From NCBI RefSeq assembly GCF_002505485.1, contig NZ_DAVG01000042.1, positions 1-20,387 on the forward strand: a DNA stretch of 20,387 bases, in the 5' to 3' direction. Source of the stretch: Methanosarcina sp. UBA5 (lineage in GTDB: Archaea; Halobacteriota; Methanosarcinia; Methanosarcinales; Methanosarcinaceae). Under the pieces are notes generated by a model. The model worked only from the letters and a program-made list of their open reading frames with translations, had not been told where the DNA came from and made no database searches. Of the stretch, positions 13,739-20,298 are shown piece by piece. Numbering within the stretch: position 1 is the stretch's first letter; every line of letters starts with the position of its first letter. Position numbers and translations under genes: made by a program.

Positions 13739-15019
13739 ATGTCAGGCACTATATTAGATATCGTAGAACTACTGCTAACTGCAGAGATCTATAACCGCTA
13801 TCCAGAACTGGATGTAAATGATCTTCCAAAGAACATTAGGAAAAACTACTGGAGTAGCACAGAAAAAACAGTTCCCAAACCCATCACAGCCACTTTTATC
13901 AGAATTGAAAAACTGTACGGGCTTAAGGATATCGAAAAAATCGTAAGGAACGTCCCCTTCATAAATTCCGACAAGTCTCATTTTGAACTTCGTCTAAGCG
14001 CTTTCGAACTTGCTGCGGAATGGTTTGAAAAGCAGGAAGACTCCCAGGAACGGATTGAAAATAACCCTGTTCTGGCCTATTACTTTGGAGAAATAAGGAA
14101 GGATGAGGCTGCAAACTATGCACTTGCAAAGGCAAAAATAAGGCCCAAGGAAGTCGACAGGGAATGGATAGAGTCCCTGGTAGCAGAGATCCGGAAAGAG
14201 GACAAAGGCGAAGATATGCTGAAACTCGTGGTCATTATTGCCCCTGAGGATGTAAAGCAAAAAGTCAAAGACCTCGTGCTCACCGGGGAACAGAAGAACG
14301 AAGTTGAAAAGATCACGAAAGCCATCGAACACAGGGAATACCTGCGGGAGATCGGTCTGCATGATATCGGAAAACTCCTGTTTGTCGGCCCTCCCGGAAC
14401 CGGGAAGACTTCAGTTGCCCGCGCACTTTCAGAACGGCTCTCAATCCCGTTTGTTGAGGTCAAACTCTCCATGATAACAGACCAGTATCTTGGTGAGACT
14501 GCAAAGAACATTGACAGAGTCTTTTTGCTTGCAAAAAAACTGAATCCCTGCATTCTTTTCATAGATGAGCTCGATTTCGTCGCAAAAGCAAGAACGTCTG
14601 ATGAAAATGCTGCCATCAAGCGGGCAGTAAATACCCTCCTGAAGGCAATTGATGAAATCAGCCTTGTGGATCATGGAGTTCTTCTTATTGCCGCAACCAA
14701 CCACCCACGTATGCTTGACAGCGCAGCCTGGAGGCGCTTTGACGAGATTGTCCATTTTCCTCTTCCTGATCTCGAGATGCGTAAAGATATTCTGGATATT
14801 GTAACCCGGCATATCGAAGGGAGTTATGACACAGGGAAAATTGCGGAATTGACAGAAGGCTATTCAGGCTCAGACCTGCGAGTGGTTATAAGGGAAGCTG
14901 TCTTGAGTGCTCTTCTCGAAGAACGTAAAATACTTAACCAGCAGGATCTGCTGGAAGCTGTAGACTCTTTTAATGAAAGGGCTGGCCTCAAATCCGAAGA
15001 ATACGACAGGAAGAAGTAA
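13739..15019 (+). CDS. AAA family ATPase with an uncharacterised N-terminal domain
   Basis: The 426-residue protein has a helical N-terminal region (1-190) that I cannot assign and one classic AAA module (about 195-400). Visible motifs are Walker A GPPGTGKT (217-224), Walker B CILFIDELD (D276, E277), sensor 1 N321 in AATNHP, arginine fingers R332/R333 in WRRFDEIV, and the sensor 2 helix GYSGSDLRVVIREA (375-388). All catalytic residues are present, so it should be an active ring ATPase that remodels or unfolds a protein partner. No protease, membrane or nuclease domain is attached. The metallo-hydrolase gene starts one base after its stop, so the two form an operon. A long structured leader may precede it. 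The partner and pathway are unknown. Confidence 0.92.
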   Translation: MSGTILDIVELLLTAEIYNRYPELDVNDLPKNIRKNYWSSTEKTVPKPITATFIRIEKLYGLKDIEKIVRNVPFINSDKSHFELRLSAFELAAEWFEKQEDSQERIENNPVLAYYFGEIRKDEAANYALAKAKIRPKEVDREWIESLVAEIRKEDKGEDMLKLVVIIAPEDVKQKVKDLVLTGEQKNEVEKITKAIEHREYLREIGLHDIGKLLFVGPPGTGKTSVARALSERLSIPFVEVKLSMITDQYLGETAKNIDRVFLLAKKLNPCILFIDELDFVAKARTSDENAAIKRAVNTLLKAIDEISLVDHGVLLIAATNHPRMLDSAAWRRFDEIVHFPLPDLEMRKDILDIVTRHIEGSYDTGKIAELTEGYSGSDLRVVIREAVLSALLEERKILNQQDLLEAVDSFNERAGLKSEEYDRKK

Positions 15020-15020
15020 A

Positions 15021-15761
15021 ATGAGACTAACACTGCTGGGAACCGGCGATGCTGTCGGGACTCCTAAAATCGGATGTAACTGCCCTGCCTGCAAAGACGC
15101 CCGAAAAGGGGGAAAGAGCCAGCGTCTTCGTTTTTCTATCCTTGTAGAGTCTGAGAAAGGGAAAATTCTTATTGATACCAGCCCGGATCTCAGACAGCAA
15201 TTTCTCAAGCAAAACCTGTCCTGTGTAGATGGAGTGATCTGGACGCATGGGCACTATGATCACTACTCCGGATTCGGAGAATTCTACAGGGTTCAAAACA
15301 AGGTTGACGTCTATGGAGTTCATGAAAACCTTGAATACATAGACCAGTATGTTTCCTTCCTTAAACCCAGGTATCATTATGTAAAGCTCTATGAGCCTTT
15401 CGAGCTAATCGGGTTGCAGTTTACACTTTTTAAGGTTAACCATCCTCCTGTAGAGGTTCCGACAGGGGTTATAATCCGTGAAGGCGAGAAAAAAGTAGTG
15501 GTAACAGGAGATACAAACTCTGAAATTCCCAAAGCCAGCCTGGAGCTTATGGAGAATCCGAACCTGCTTATTGCCGATGCTATAGTTCCGCCCCATATCC
15601 ATCTCAAAAAACACATGAATTCAGAAGAGGCTATGGCACTTGCAGATCAGCTTAACGCAAAAGAAACAGTTTTTATCCATCTCAGTCATATGTTTCGTCC
15701 TCATGATATTGAAGCAATGTTTTTGCCACTTGGATACGACGGACAGGTTTTTGAGTTTTAA
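15021..15761 (+). CDS. PhnP-like metallo-beta-lactamase fold hydrolase
   Basis: The 246-residue protein belongs to the metallo-beta-lactamase superfamily, closest in motif pattern to PhnP-type cyclic phosphodiesterases. The metal-binding THGHYDH (H76, H78, D80, H81) is intact, with later D174 (VTGDTN) and H220. The PhnP-like structural zinc site also appears complete: GCNCPACKDA supplies C19, C21 and C24, and FIHLSH supplies H223. PhnP itself cleaves a ribosyl cyclic phosphate in phosphonate breakdown, but no phosphonate genes are seen here, so the substrate is open. The frame extends upstream into the AAA gene, but the ATG at 15021, one base after the AAA stop and behind an AGGAAG element, gives the usual MRLTLLGTGDAVGTP start. 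Its tight coupling to an AAA ATPase is the notable feature. Confidence 0.93.
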   Translation: MRLTLLGTGDAVGTPKIGCNCPACKDARKGGKSQRLRFSILVESEKGKILIDTSPDLRQQFLKQNLSCVDGVIWTHGHYDHYSGFGEFYRVQNKVDVYGVHENLEYIDQYVSFLKPRYHYVKLYEPFELIGLQFTLFKVNHPPVEVPTGVIIREGEKKVVVTGDTNSEIPKASLELMENPNLLIADAIVPPHIHLKKHMNSEEAMALADQLNAKETVFIHLSHMFRPHDIEAMFLPLGYDGQVFEF

Positions 15762-16060
15762 ATATTTCTATATTTTTCTCAAGATTGGCAGGAAGGGAAA
15801 CTTTTGGAAAAGCAGATGCATGAGTTACGGGGATATTTATCGATATGTAAGCTTATTTAAGCTTAAATTTGAGTTTTTTCCCAGATGCTTGAAGTGTTTC
15901 GCCTGTTCCCAGAAGCATAGTTTAAAAGGATCTGTTTCTTTAGATTGCCTGGCTTTCAAACCTGACAATCAGCAGGTGAGCATAATTCGCATTAAAGCAT
16001 TAAATTAATATTTATCTTCATATTTTAATGCCACTGAAGGATTTTACACGGTGTACCATA
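15762..16060. other. Intergenic region with a possible small Cys-rich frame
   Basis: No secure gene. A 62-codon plus-strand frame from ATG 15820 to 16008 would encode a peptide with CLKCFAC and a further Cys, but it has only weak upstream ribosome-binding sequence. The region also has TAAGCTTA repeated around TT (about 15847-15864), which can fold as an 8-bp hairpin. Confidence 0.4.
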
Positions 16061-16387
16061 ATGAATCGAAATTACTTTTCTTTGGACAATTTTTACAAAT
16101 ATTTCATAGGTCTTGATGGCATTATACTTGCTTTCTTAATAATAAAGAGCTATCCTGCTGTTGTTAATTTAACGACGGAGTCTAGCTTTTTTATTATGTT
16201 AGTAGGGGCATTTTGTGTGTTAATTGATAACTGGAATCGAAAATCAATAGATTACAGATTATACGTTGAACTATATGAAAATGAATATCTAGCTAATTCT
16301 GACTATAAAGCTGGGAAAGTATTTATAAACTTAATTTTTTATGTGATCTCTATATATTTAATATGTGGTCTCTTTGGTGGGCTCTAA
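16061..16387 (+). CDS. Small integral membrane protein of unknown function
   Basis: I do not recognise the family. From the ATG at 16061, which follows a GGTG element eight bases upstream, the product is 108 residues. Hydrophobic segments are visible at about 13-31, 42-56 and 87-107, so it is probably a three-helix membrane protein. A charged loop between the second and third segments (about 57-85) carries DNWNRKSIDYRLYVELYENEY. The gene is markedly AT-rich compared with the AAA/metallo-hydrolase operon upstream and may have been acquired. It stands alone, 300 bases after the metallo-hydrolase stop, with a hairpin and T-rich stretch after it. An upstream ATG at 16028 is possible but lacks a ribosome-binding site. 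Confidence 0.65.
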   Translation: MNRNYFSLDNFYKYFIGLDGIILAFLIIKSYPAVVNLTTESSFFIMLVGAFCVLIDNWNRKSIDYRLYVELYENEYLANSDYKAGKVFINLIFYVISIYLICGLFGGL

Positions 16388-16435
16388 AACTCGCCAGTAG
16401 GTTTACATGAAGGGATCTTATTTAACATGAGTTCG

Positions 16436-16500
16436 AGGCATGGCTTTAGGACATGCCTTTGAATGAGATCGATTTATTCTTCTCTATCTTTTTTTCTCTA
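16436..16500 (+). terminator. Hairpin and T-rich stretch after the small membrane protein gene
   Basis: AGGCATG/CATGCCT (16436-16458, 9-base loop) is followed by T-rich sequence at about 16475-16500, including a T7 run. It suits the 3' end of the transcript from 16061-16387. Confidence 0.5.
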
Positions 16501-16623
16501 AAAATTTATAATTCTTATATTAGTCACATATAAATACAAGTACATCTAATTTTAATATTGTATTTTTATATTTTTTCTTGTTATGAAAATCAGGAAAAAT
16601 AAAGCAAAGAGGGAGTGGTATCT

Positions 16624-16857
16624 ATGGCAGTAAGAAATCCAGTAGACTTGATAGCACTTATACTTGTTATAGTAGGAGGATTAAACTGGGGGCTTGTAGG
16701 GCTCTTTGACTTTAACCTTGTAGATGCTATCTTCGGGGTAGGAAGTACACTTTCGAGAATTGTGTACATAATTGTCGGGCTTGCAGCGCTTTATACGATT
16801 TATTTCGCTACAAGAGCTGATACGTATCATGCTCGTGAGGCTCCGGTACATCACTAA
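16624..16857 (+). CDS. DUF378 family small membrane protein
   Basis: The 77-residue protein matches the DUF378 pattern: an N-terminal helix with LIALILVIVGGLNWGLVGLF (about 8-27, with the family GGLNWG), a connecting D-L-V-D-A-I-F-G stretch, and a second helix SRIVYIIVGLAALYTIYF (about 43-60). Two membrane segments and a His-containing tail (REAPVHH) are seen. The frame is open from a GTG at 16615, but GGGAGTGG at 16611-16618 is a good ribosome-binding site for the ATG at 16624, so the later start was chosen. Function of the family is unknown. A CATATAAATA TATA-like element lies near 16528. It appears monocistronic. Confidence 0.92.
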   Translation: MAVRNPVDLIALILVIVGGLNWGLVGLFDFNLVDAIFGVGSTLSRIVYIIVGLAALYTIYFATRADTYHAREAPVHH

Positions 16858-17310
16858 GTAAAAAAGATTGAAATAGCTCTTTTCCGGTGTAATACTGTGA
16901 AAGACTGTGAAAGGACTTTAACCAGCTATAATTTTTTCAGAAAGCTGGATATAAAATTAAGATTGGCTATTTTTGTTTTTTTAAAAATTTTATTTTAAAA
17001 GTTTTATTTTTATTTCTTTTATCTTTACTTTTTAACCACTTTTTGATTATAGCAAATATCGGTGATCCATCAATAGTCAGTTGATATTTTCCAGAGCATT
17101 TCCATTCGTATTCTGCTCTCAGGCTCTGCTTATGTATACTAAATTTTCTGTAACAGGTAAGCTTAGAAAACAGATAAACTAAGCAAAAACATTCAAAGAC
17201 AAAATATCAACCAGCTACTAATACACTACCCAAATATTAGGTTTATAAAAATTAACAGGTCTCTACATATATAATTTCAGGATATTTATTTTTTATAATG
17301 TATTCTTATT
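16858..17310. other. AT-rich intergenic region between convergent genes
   Basis: About 450 bases. Apart from the terminator after DUF378 and homopolymer-like T/A stretches (16969-17035) I see no gene, RNA or repeat that I can support. Confidence 0.5.
16922..16984 (+). terminator. Terminator after the DUF378 gene
   Basis: CCAGCT/AGCTGG (16922-16948) with a 15-base loop is followed at 16969-16982 by a long T-rich run interrupted by a single G. It is a plausible archaeal terminator about 65 bases past the stop. Confidence 0.55.
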
Positions 17311-17616
17311 TCACTTCTCTTTCAGAGTCTTCAATTCAGAAAGCACTCTTTCAGCGTGTCCAGTGGATTTAACATTGTCCCATATCCTGGCTATTCCTCC
17401 TTCAGGATCTATGAGAAAGGTTGTCCTGACCGCGTTTATGAATTCTTTGCCTCTGAAGTGCTTTGGATGTAGGATGTCATATATTCTGTGAACATTTGCC
17501 TGCTCGTCTGAGAGTAGTTTTATTTTGAGTTCCTTTTTCTCGATAAATTGTTTGTGAAATTCTACACCATCCCTGCTAACCCCGATAACAACCGCATTTT
17601 CGGCTTTAAACTTCAT
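17311..17616 (-). CDS. Peroxiredoxin (Bcp/PrxQ-type) C-terminal remnant without cysteine
   Basis: The 101-residue product matches only the C-terminal two thirds of Bcp/PrxQ thiol peroxidases: VVIGVSRDGVEFHKQF, LKIKLLSDEQANVHRIYDI, the conserved Arg in VRTTFLIDPEGGIARIW, and the final STGHAERVLSELK. The N-terminal thioredoxin-fold part of about 55 residues, including the TPGCT segment with the peroxidatic Cys, is missing, and the remaining protein has no Cys at all. It cannot be a peroxidase by the known mechanism. Its ATG overlaps the stop of the upstream membrane protein gene (ATGA, 17613-17616), so a reading frame and translation signal have been kept. It may be a decaying gene fragment fused to a new upstream neighbour or a repurposed binding domain. 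Confidence 0.8.
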   Translation of the reverse strand: MKFKAENAVVIGVSRDGVEFHKQFIEKKELKIKLLSDEQANVHRIYDILHPKHFRGKEFINAVRTTFLIDPEGGIARIWDNVKSTGHAERVLSELKTLKEK

Positions 17617-18698
17617 CTTTTGCGCTTCCAGGACAACGCTGCAGCTTCAAACGCTAAAAGAGGCCCTATGAACCATCCTGCCCAGAATAGGAGTCCGGCT
17701 ATACCCAGAACAGAGAAGTAAATCAGTTTCCTTGCGGATCCAGTGCTGTAACTTTCATCTTTGAGGCTTAAGGCTATTGCAACAACTCCAAGTCCTAAAC
17801 TGGCAAAAATTAGAAAGAAAGTAATAAAAACTTCTGAGGAAAATGAACTTTTATTCAATGAGATCAGCATCTGGAATACATATGACATTCCTGTGCCAAT
17901 AAAGAAAAGTCCTGCAAGTACTCCTGAGATGCACGCAAGACTGAACCCGGCGACAGCTTCTCTCTTTAAGAAAATTGCCAGAAGCCCGGCTGCAAGAGTT
18001 AGCGCAAGCGGAGTAAAGATTAAAAGCAATCCCTGCCCTTCCCAACGGTAAATCTTTATCTGGCTCAGGGGTATGGATATCCATTCTTTCAAGGTGAAAG
18101 TTTCTCTGTACCCAATAACTATTCCATAATTGCCTCTTCTAGGGATTTTTCTTTCCTGTAAATCTTTTCCCTGTATTGCATCTTCTCCTTCTCTCGAATC
18201 TGCTTCCTGTATTGCATCTACTACAGCGTAATATGTTCCACTTTCCGGAGCTTTGATATCTAGCTTAGCAAACGAATAAAAGGTGCTTGGGGTAAACCCT
18301 TCATATACAGGGCTCTCAGGCAGACTATAGAGAAGCACATTTGCCCCGTATCCATCGGGTACTTCCAATCTCTCGGGTACTTTTCCTTCATCCACAAGTT
18401 TCGGCCCGATAAGAATCAGGCTTGGGATAAAACCCTTCTTTCCATCTTCAACAGGAACAGTGAGCCCGAGTACAATTCTCTCCCCTTTCTCCATTTTAAA
18501 ACTGTAATACATGAGGTCCCCTGAGGCAAGATGTCCGTAAAGTACCCTTGATTTCGAAGGGTCTTCAATCCATATTGCCGTTTCAGGACTTTTCCCCTCC
18601 CCTCCGAAGACTGGCACGTGGGCAAACGCAGGAGCGGATAAAAAGTATATAACAGCCAGTAAAAAAATTCCAGAAAACCAGAATGTTTCCTGTCTCAT
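17613..18698 (-). CDS. Exported-domain membrane protein of unknown function
   Basis: The 361-residue protein starts with a signal peptide (1-26, ending APAFA before HVPVFGGEG). An extracellular beta-rich domain follows (about 27-215), with SPETAIWIEDPSKSRVLYG and a GTYYAVVDAI strand, resembling cell-surface domains with jelly-roll or PPC-like folds. Four membrane segments end the protein at about 224-244, 249-270, 289-311 and 325-350. A 12-residue tandem duplication (DAIQEADSREGE / DAIQGKDLQERK, 161-184) sits before the last strand of the outer domain. The C-terminus is basic (WKRKR) and the gene overlaps the peroxiredoxin remnant. I cannot name a function; the layout suggests a surface-exposed sensor or an assembly factor. 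The ribosome-binding site is weak. Confidence 0.75.
   Translation of the reverse strand: MRQETFWFSGIFLLAVIYFLSAPAFAHVPVFGGEGKSPETAIWIEDPSKSRVLYGHLASGDLMYYSFKMEKGERIVLGLTVPVEDGKKGFIPSLILIGPKLVDEGKVPERLEVPDGYGANVLLYSLPESPVYEGFTPSTFYSFAKLDIKAPESGTYYAVVDAIQEADSREGEDAIQGKDLQERKIPRRGNYGIVIGYRETFTLKEWISIPLSQIKIYRWEGQGLLLIFTPLALTLAAGLLAIFLKREAVAGFSLACISGVLAGLFFIGTGMSYVFQMLISLNKSSFSSEVFITFFLIFASLGLGVVAIALSLKDESYSTGSARKLIYFSVLGIAGLLFWAGWFIGPLLAFEAAALSWKRKR
18170..18219. repeat. 14-bp direct repeat inside the membrane protein gene
   Basis: CCTGTATTGCATCT occurs at 18170-18183 and 18206-18219, 36 bases apart. It matches the in-frame 12-residue duplication beginning DAIQ in the encoded outer domain, so it looks like an internal slippage or duplication event that kept the frame. 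Confidence 0.75.
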
Positions 18699-18831
18699 GA
18701 ACTATGTTTTCTCAGGTAGTATGTAAATATGTATAAGAATAAAGAATCAGACACAGAATATGGGTCTTAACTTTTGCGTTAAGTAAGCTCTCTCCGAAAA
18801 CCCTTTCTTAAATGCGTTCGGAATTCATCTT
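18699..18831. promoter_or_regulatory. Divergent promoter region of the membrane protein and glycosylase genes
   Basis: This 133-base spacer must hold both promoters. AT-rich TATA-like sequence lies at about 18720-18745, reading CTTATACATA on the minus strand. No strong Shine-Dalgarno is seen on either side, so one or both mRNAs may be poorly led or leaderless. Confidence 0.4.
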
Positions 18832-19161
18832 ATGAGAATCTGGGACATACCTCCCGAGAAAATGTGCAGGCAGCATCTTCTAGGGGAACATCGTGAGTTA
18901 CATGCTCTCTGGTCTATAATCACCAATAACAAGAAAGCCTATTCTCACCATCCAGAAACCATGCGCTGGAGGGGAAAGCTCAAAGCTCTTTACCTGAGGC
19001 ATGAAACTCTTGTTCATGAAATGACAGAGCGAGGATATAAACATCATACTCCTCTTGATCCTACCCTTGCTACAGGAAAAGCTGTTCAGGACGAGTTTGT
19101 AGATTCTTGTGAAGAACAGGTTCGGCTCCTTAAAGAAAAAGGGTGCAGTTGCAGGGTCTGA
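18832..19161 (+). CDS. Pyrimidine dimer DNA glycosylase, T4 endonuclease V family
   Basis: The 109-residue protein resembles the Pyr_excise family, whose members cut the glycosidic bond of UV-induced pyrimidine dimers and nick the abasic site. RQHLLGEHREL (13-23) aligns with the T4 DQHLMAEYREL segment and supplies E22 for the catalytic T4 Glu23, with R21 and H15 also conserved. HHPETMRWRGKLKALYLRHETLVHEMTERGY (39-69 as a block) aligns with the T4 helix ending LIAECLKRGF. The T4 enzyme uses the amino group of Thr2 after Met removal. Here residue 2 is Arg, which normally blocks Met removal, and Met1 aligns with that Thr. The protein is shorter than T4 endonuclease V (138 residues), lacking the aromatic C-terminal tail. 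It stands alone and is a DNA repair gene like nreA. Confidence 0.87.
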   Translation: MRIWDIPPEKMCRQHLLGEHRELHALWSIITNNKKAYSHHPETMRWRGKLKALYLRHETLVHEMTERGYKHHTPLDPTLATGKAVQDEFVDSCEEQVRLLKEKGCSCRV

Positions 19162-19302
19162 GTGGGTTCTTTCAGGAAAATTAGGATTCAGCTTTCCTGC
19201 GAAGGAAAGTTTACAAAACCATTGTTTTGATAAGCCCTTTCATGGATTATTAAAACAAAATTTCATGAAAGAATCGGAGGGTGAAGTAATTTTTGTTTGA
19301 AG

Positions 19303-19334
19303 GATAGATAGGCTTTGTAGAAAACCTATCTATC
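19303..19334. terminator. Perfect 10-bp hairpin between convergent genes
   Basis: GATAGATAGG (19303-19312) and CCTATCTATC (19325-19334) pair fully around a 12-base loop. No U-run follows, so it may be a 3'-end stabiliser or an element end rather than an intrinsic terminator. Confidence 0.45.
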
Positions 19335-19401
19335 AGCTTCAAGATGATGAAACAAACAAGCAAAATATATAAAGCTATTATTCTCAATAGTACCTACGCA
19401 G

Positions 19402-19482
19402 TTGAAGTACAAAATCAAGCACATTTGGCATTGTGACTTGTGTAGTGTATTAGACAGTTAGAGGTTTAATGCTATTGGTTTC
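19402..19482. repeat. Diverged direct repeat, copy A (3' side of the GNAT gene)
   Basis: The first 22 bases match copy B at 20 of 22 positions (core GTACAAAATCAAG). A second block of about 30 bases beginning at 19453 matches copy B at roughly three quarters of positions at almost the same offset (51 versus 48 bases). The middle is poorly conserved. The two copies frame the GNAT gene in the same orientation. Confidence 0.55.
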
Positions 19483-19536
19483 TTATTTCATTCGCGTAAG
19501 TACTAATAAAAAGAAATAAATCTACAAGGAAATACT

Positions 19537-20106
19537 TCAAACAAGCTTCAGTTCCATCTCATAACATGTCTCTTTTCGACCACATATATTTTTTATCGAC
19601 CTAGTTTCTTGAAAACCCATTTTTTCATATAATTGTATCGCAGGAAGGTTATTTATATTGACATATAGGAGAATGGACGATATTCCGTTTACCTTCATCT
19701 CTTCTATACTGCTCCTTAATAACCTCTCAGCAAACCCACGGCCTCTGAAATTTTTGTCAATTGCAACTGAACATATTACTGACTTTTTCTCAAAGCCTTT
19801 GAGAGAAATTACGGGTTTCAAGTAGTATATGCAGTAACCAACGATTTTATCTTTGCTTTTGATAACATAAAAAATATTTCTGAATCTCTTAACATACTTA
19901 ACAAGTATTTCCGGTTTTCCATCTTTAAATGCTTCGGCCTGGATTGTGAGAATTTCAGGAAGCATGGAATCCTCTATAGAACCAATCTCTTCTTTCTTTA
20001 TCGATCTCCATTTTTTTACTAATTGACTGCCAGCGGTATCTCGGATCAGCTTTTCAAGACTCATTAAATATCTAAACGGTAGAATGTGAAGTTTTGTAGT
20101 ACCCAT
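19537..20106 (-). CDS. GNAT family N-acetyltransferase (RimI-like)
   Basis: From the ATG at 20106 the protein is 189 residues; a GTG at 20115 would add three and an ATG at 20064 would remove 14. GTGAT just before the chosen ATG complements the 16S rRNA end. The GNAT fold is clear: the acetyl-CoA loop R-G-R-G-F-A (121-126, preceded by the strand SVAIDKNF), strand ILLYVNINN, and the C-terminal NLPAIQLYEKMGF (153-165) that is typical of RimI-type enzymes. Acetyl-CoA is the donor; the acceptor, a protein N-terminus or a small amine, is not readable. The first 45 residues are unusual for RimI. The gene is AT-rich and framed by diverged direct repeats, hinting at transfer or local duplication. Confidence 0.9.
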   Translation of the reverse strand: MGTTKLHILPFRYLMSLEKLIRDTAGSQLVKKWRSIKKEEIGSIEDSMLPEILTIQAEAFKDGKPEILVKYVKRFRNIFYVIKSKDKIVGYCIYYLKPVISLKGFEKKSVICSVAIDKNFRGRGFAERLLRSSIEEMKVNGISSILLYVNINNLPAIQLYEKMGFQETRSIKNICGRKETCYEMELKLV

Positions 20107-20125
20107 AAAAATCACTTAGGACTTA

Positions 20126-20152
20126 TGTACTTGAGGTACAAAATCAAGTACA
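20126..20152 (-). promoter_or_regulatory. Inverted repeat in the GNAT promoter region
   Basis: TGTACTTGA and TCAAGTACA pair perfectly over nine bases around a 9-base spacer, 20-46 bases upstream of the GNAT ATG. The position between promoter and start codon suits an operator. The corresponding place in copy A of the repeat has lost most of the symmetry. Confidence 0.45.
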
Positions 20153-20208
20153 ATATACAATGCAGTTATATGTTTTTTGATAGTTTAAGATTTAAAGCAT
20201 ATTGATTT
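20131..20208. repeat. Diverged direct repeat, copy B (5' side of the GNAT gene)
   Basis: This partner of the 19402-19482 copy lies in the same orientation about 729 bases away and overlaps the GNAT promoter region. The first 22 bases differ at two positions only. Confidence 0.55.
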
Positions 20209-20238
20209 TTCAGTTAAAACTGCTTAAGTCCTATTTAA

Positions 20239-20276
20239 GTTGTGGAGTTCGTTATTTCAGAGGAACTCTACACAAC
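20239..20276 (-). terminator. Hairpin downstream of the truncated minus-strand gene
   Basis: GTTGTG-GAGTTC and GAACTC-TA-CACAAC pair over 12 bases with a 2-base bulge around a 12-base loop. It lies 22 bases beyond the stop of the partial gene on the minus strand and is a likely 3'-end structure. Confidence 0.5.
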
Positions 20277-20298
20277 TGAAAGATACACTTTCCAGACC

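Larger units (their letters stand above)
19162..19536. other. Intergenic region between convergent glycosylase and GNAT genes
   Basis: No gene supported. It contains CTTTCATG/CATGAAAG arms (about 19228-19271), a perfect 10-bp hairpin at 19303-19334 and one copy of the repeat that also lies upstream of the GNAT gene (19402-19482). Confidence 0.5.

Noticed and set aside
13994..14812. Minus-strand frames over the AAA ATPase gene
   Set aside because: Antisense to complete Walker A, Walker B and sensor motifs; their low-complexity composition is that of reverse-complement reading.
14973..15020. Upstream start of the metallo-hydrolase inside the AAA gene
   Set aside because: It would add 16 residues not expected for PhnP-like proteins; the ATG at 15021 has a ribosome-binding element and the normal N-terminus.
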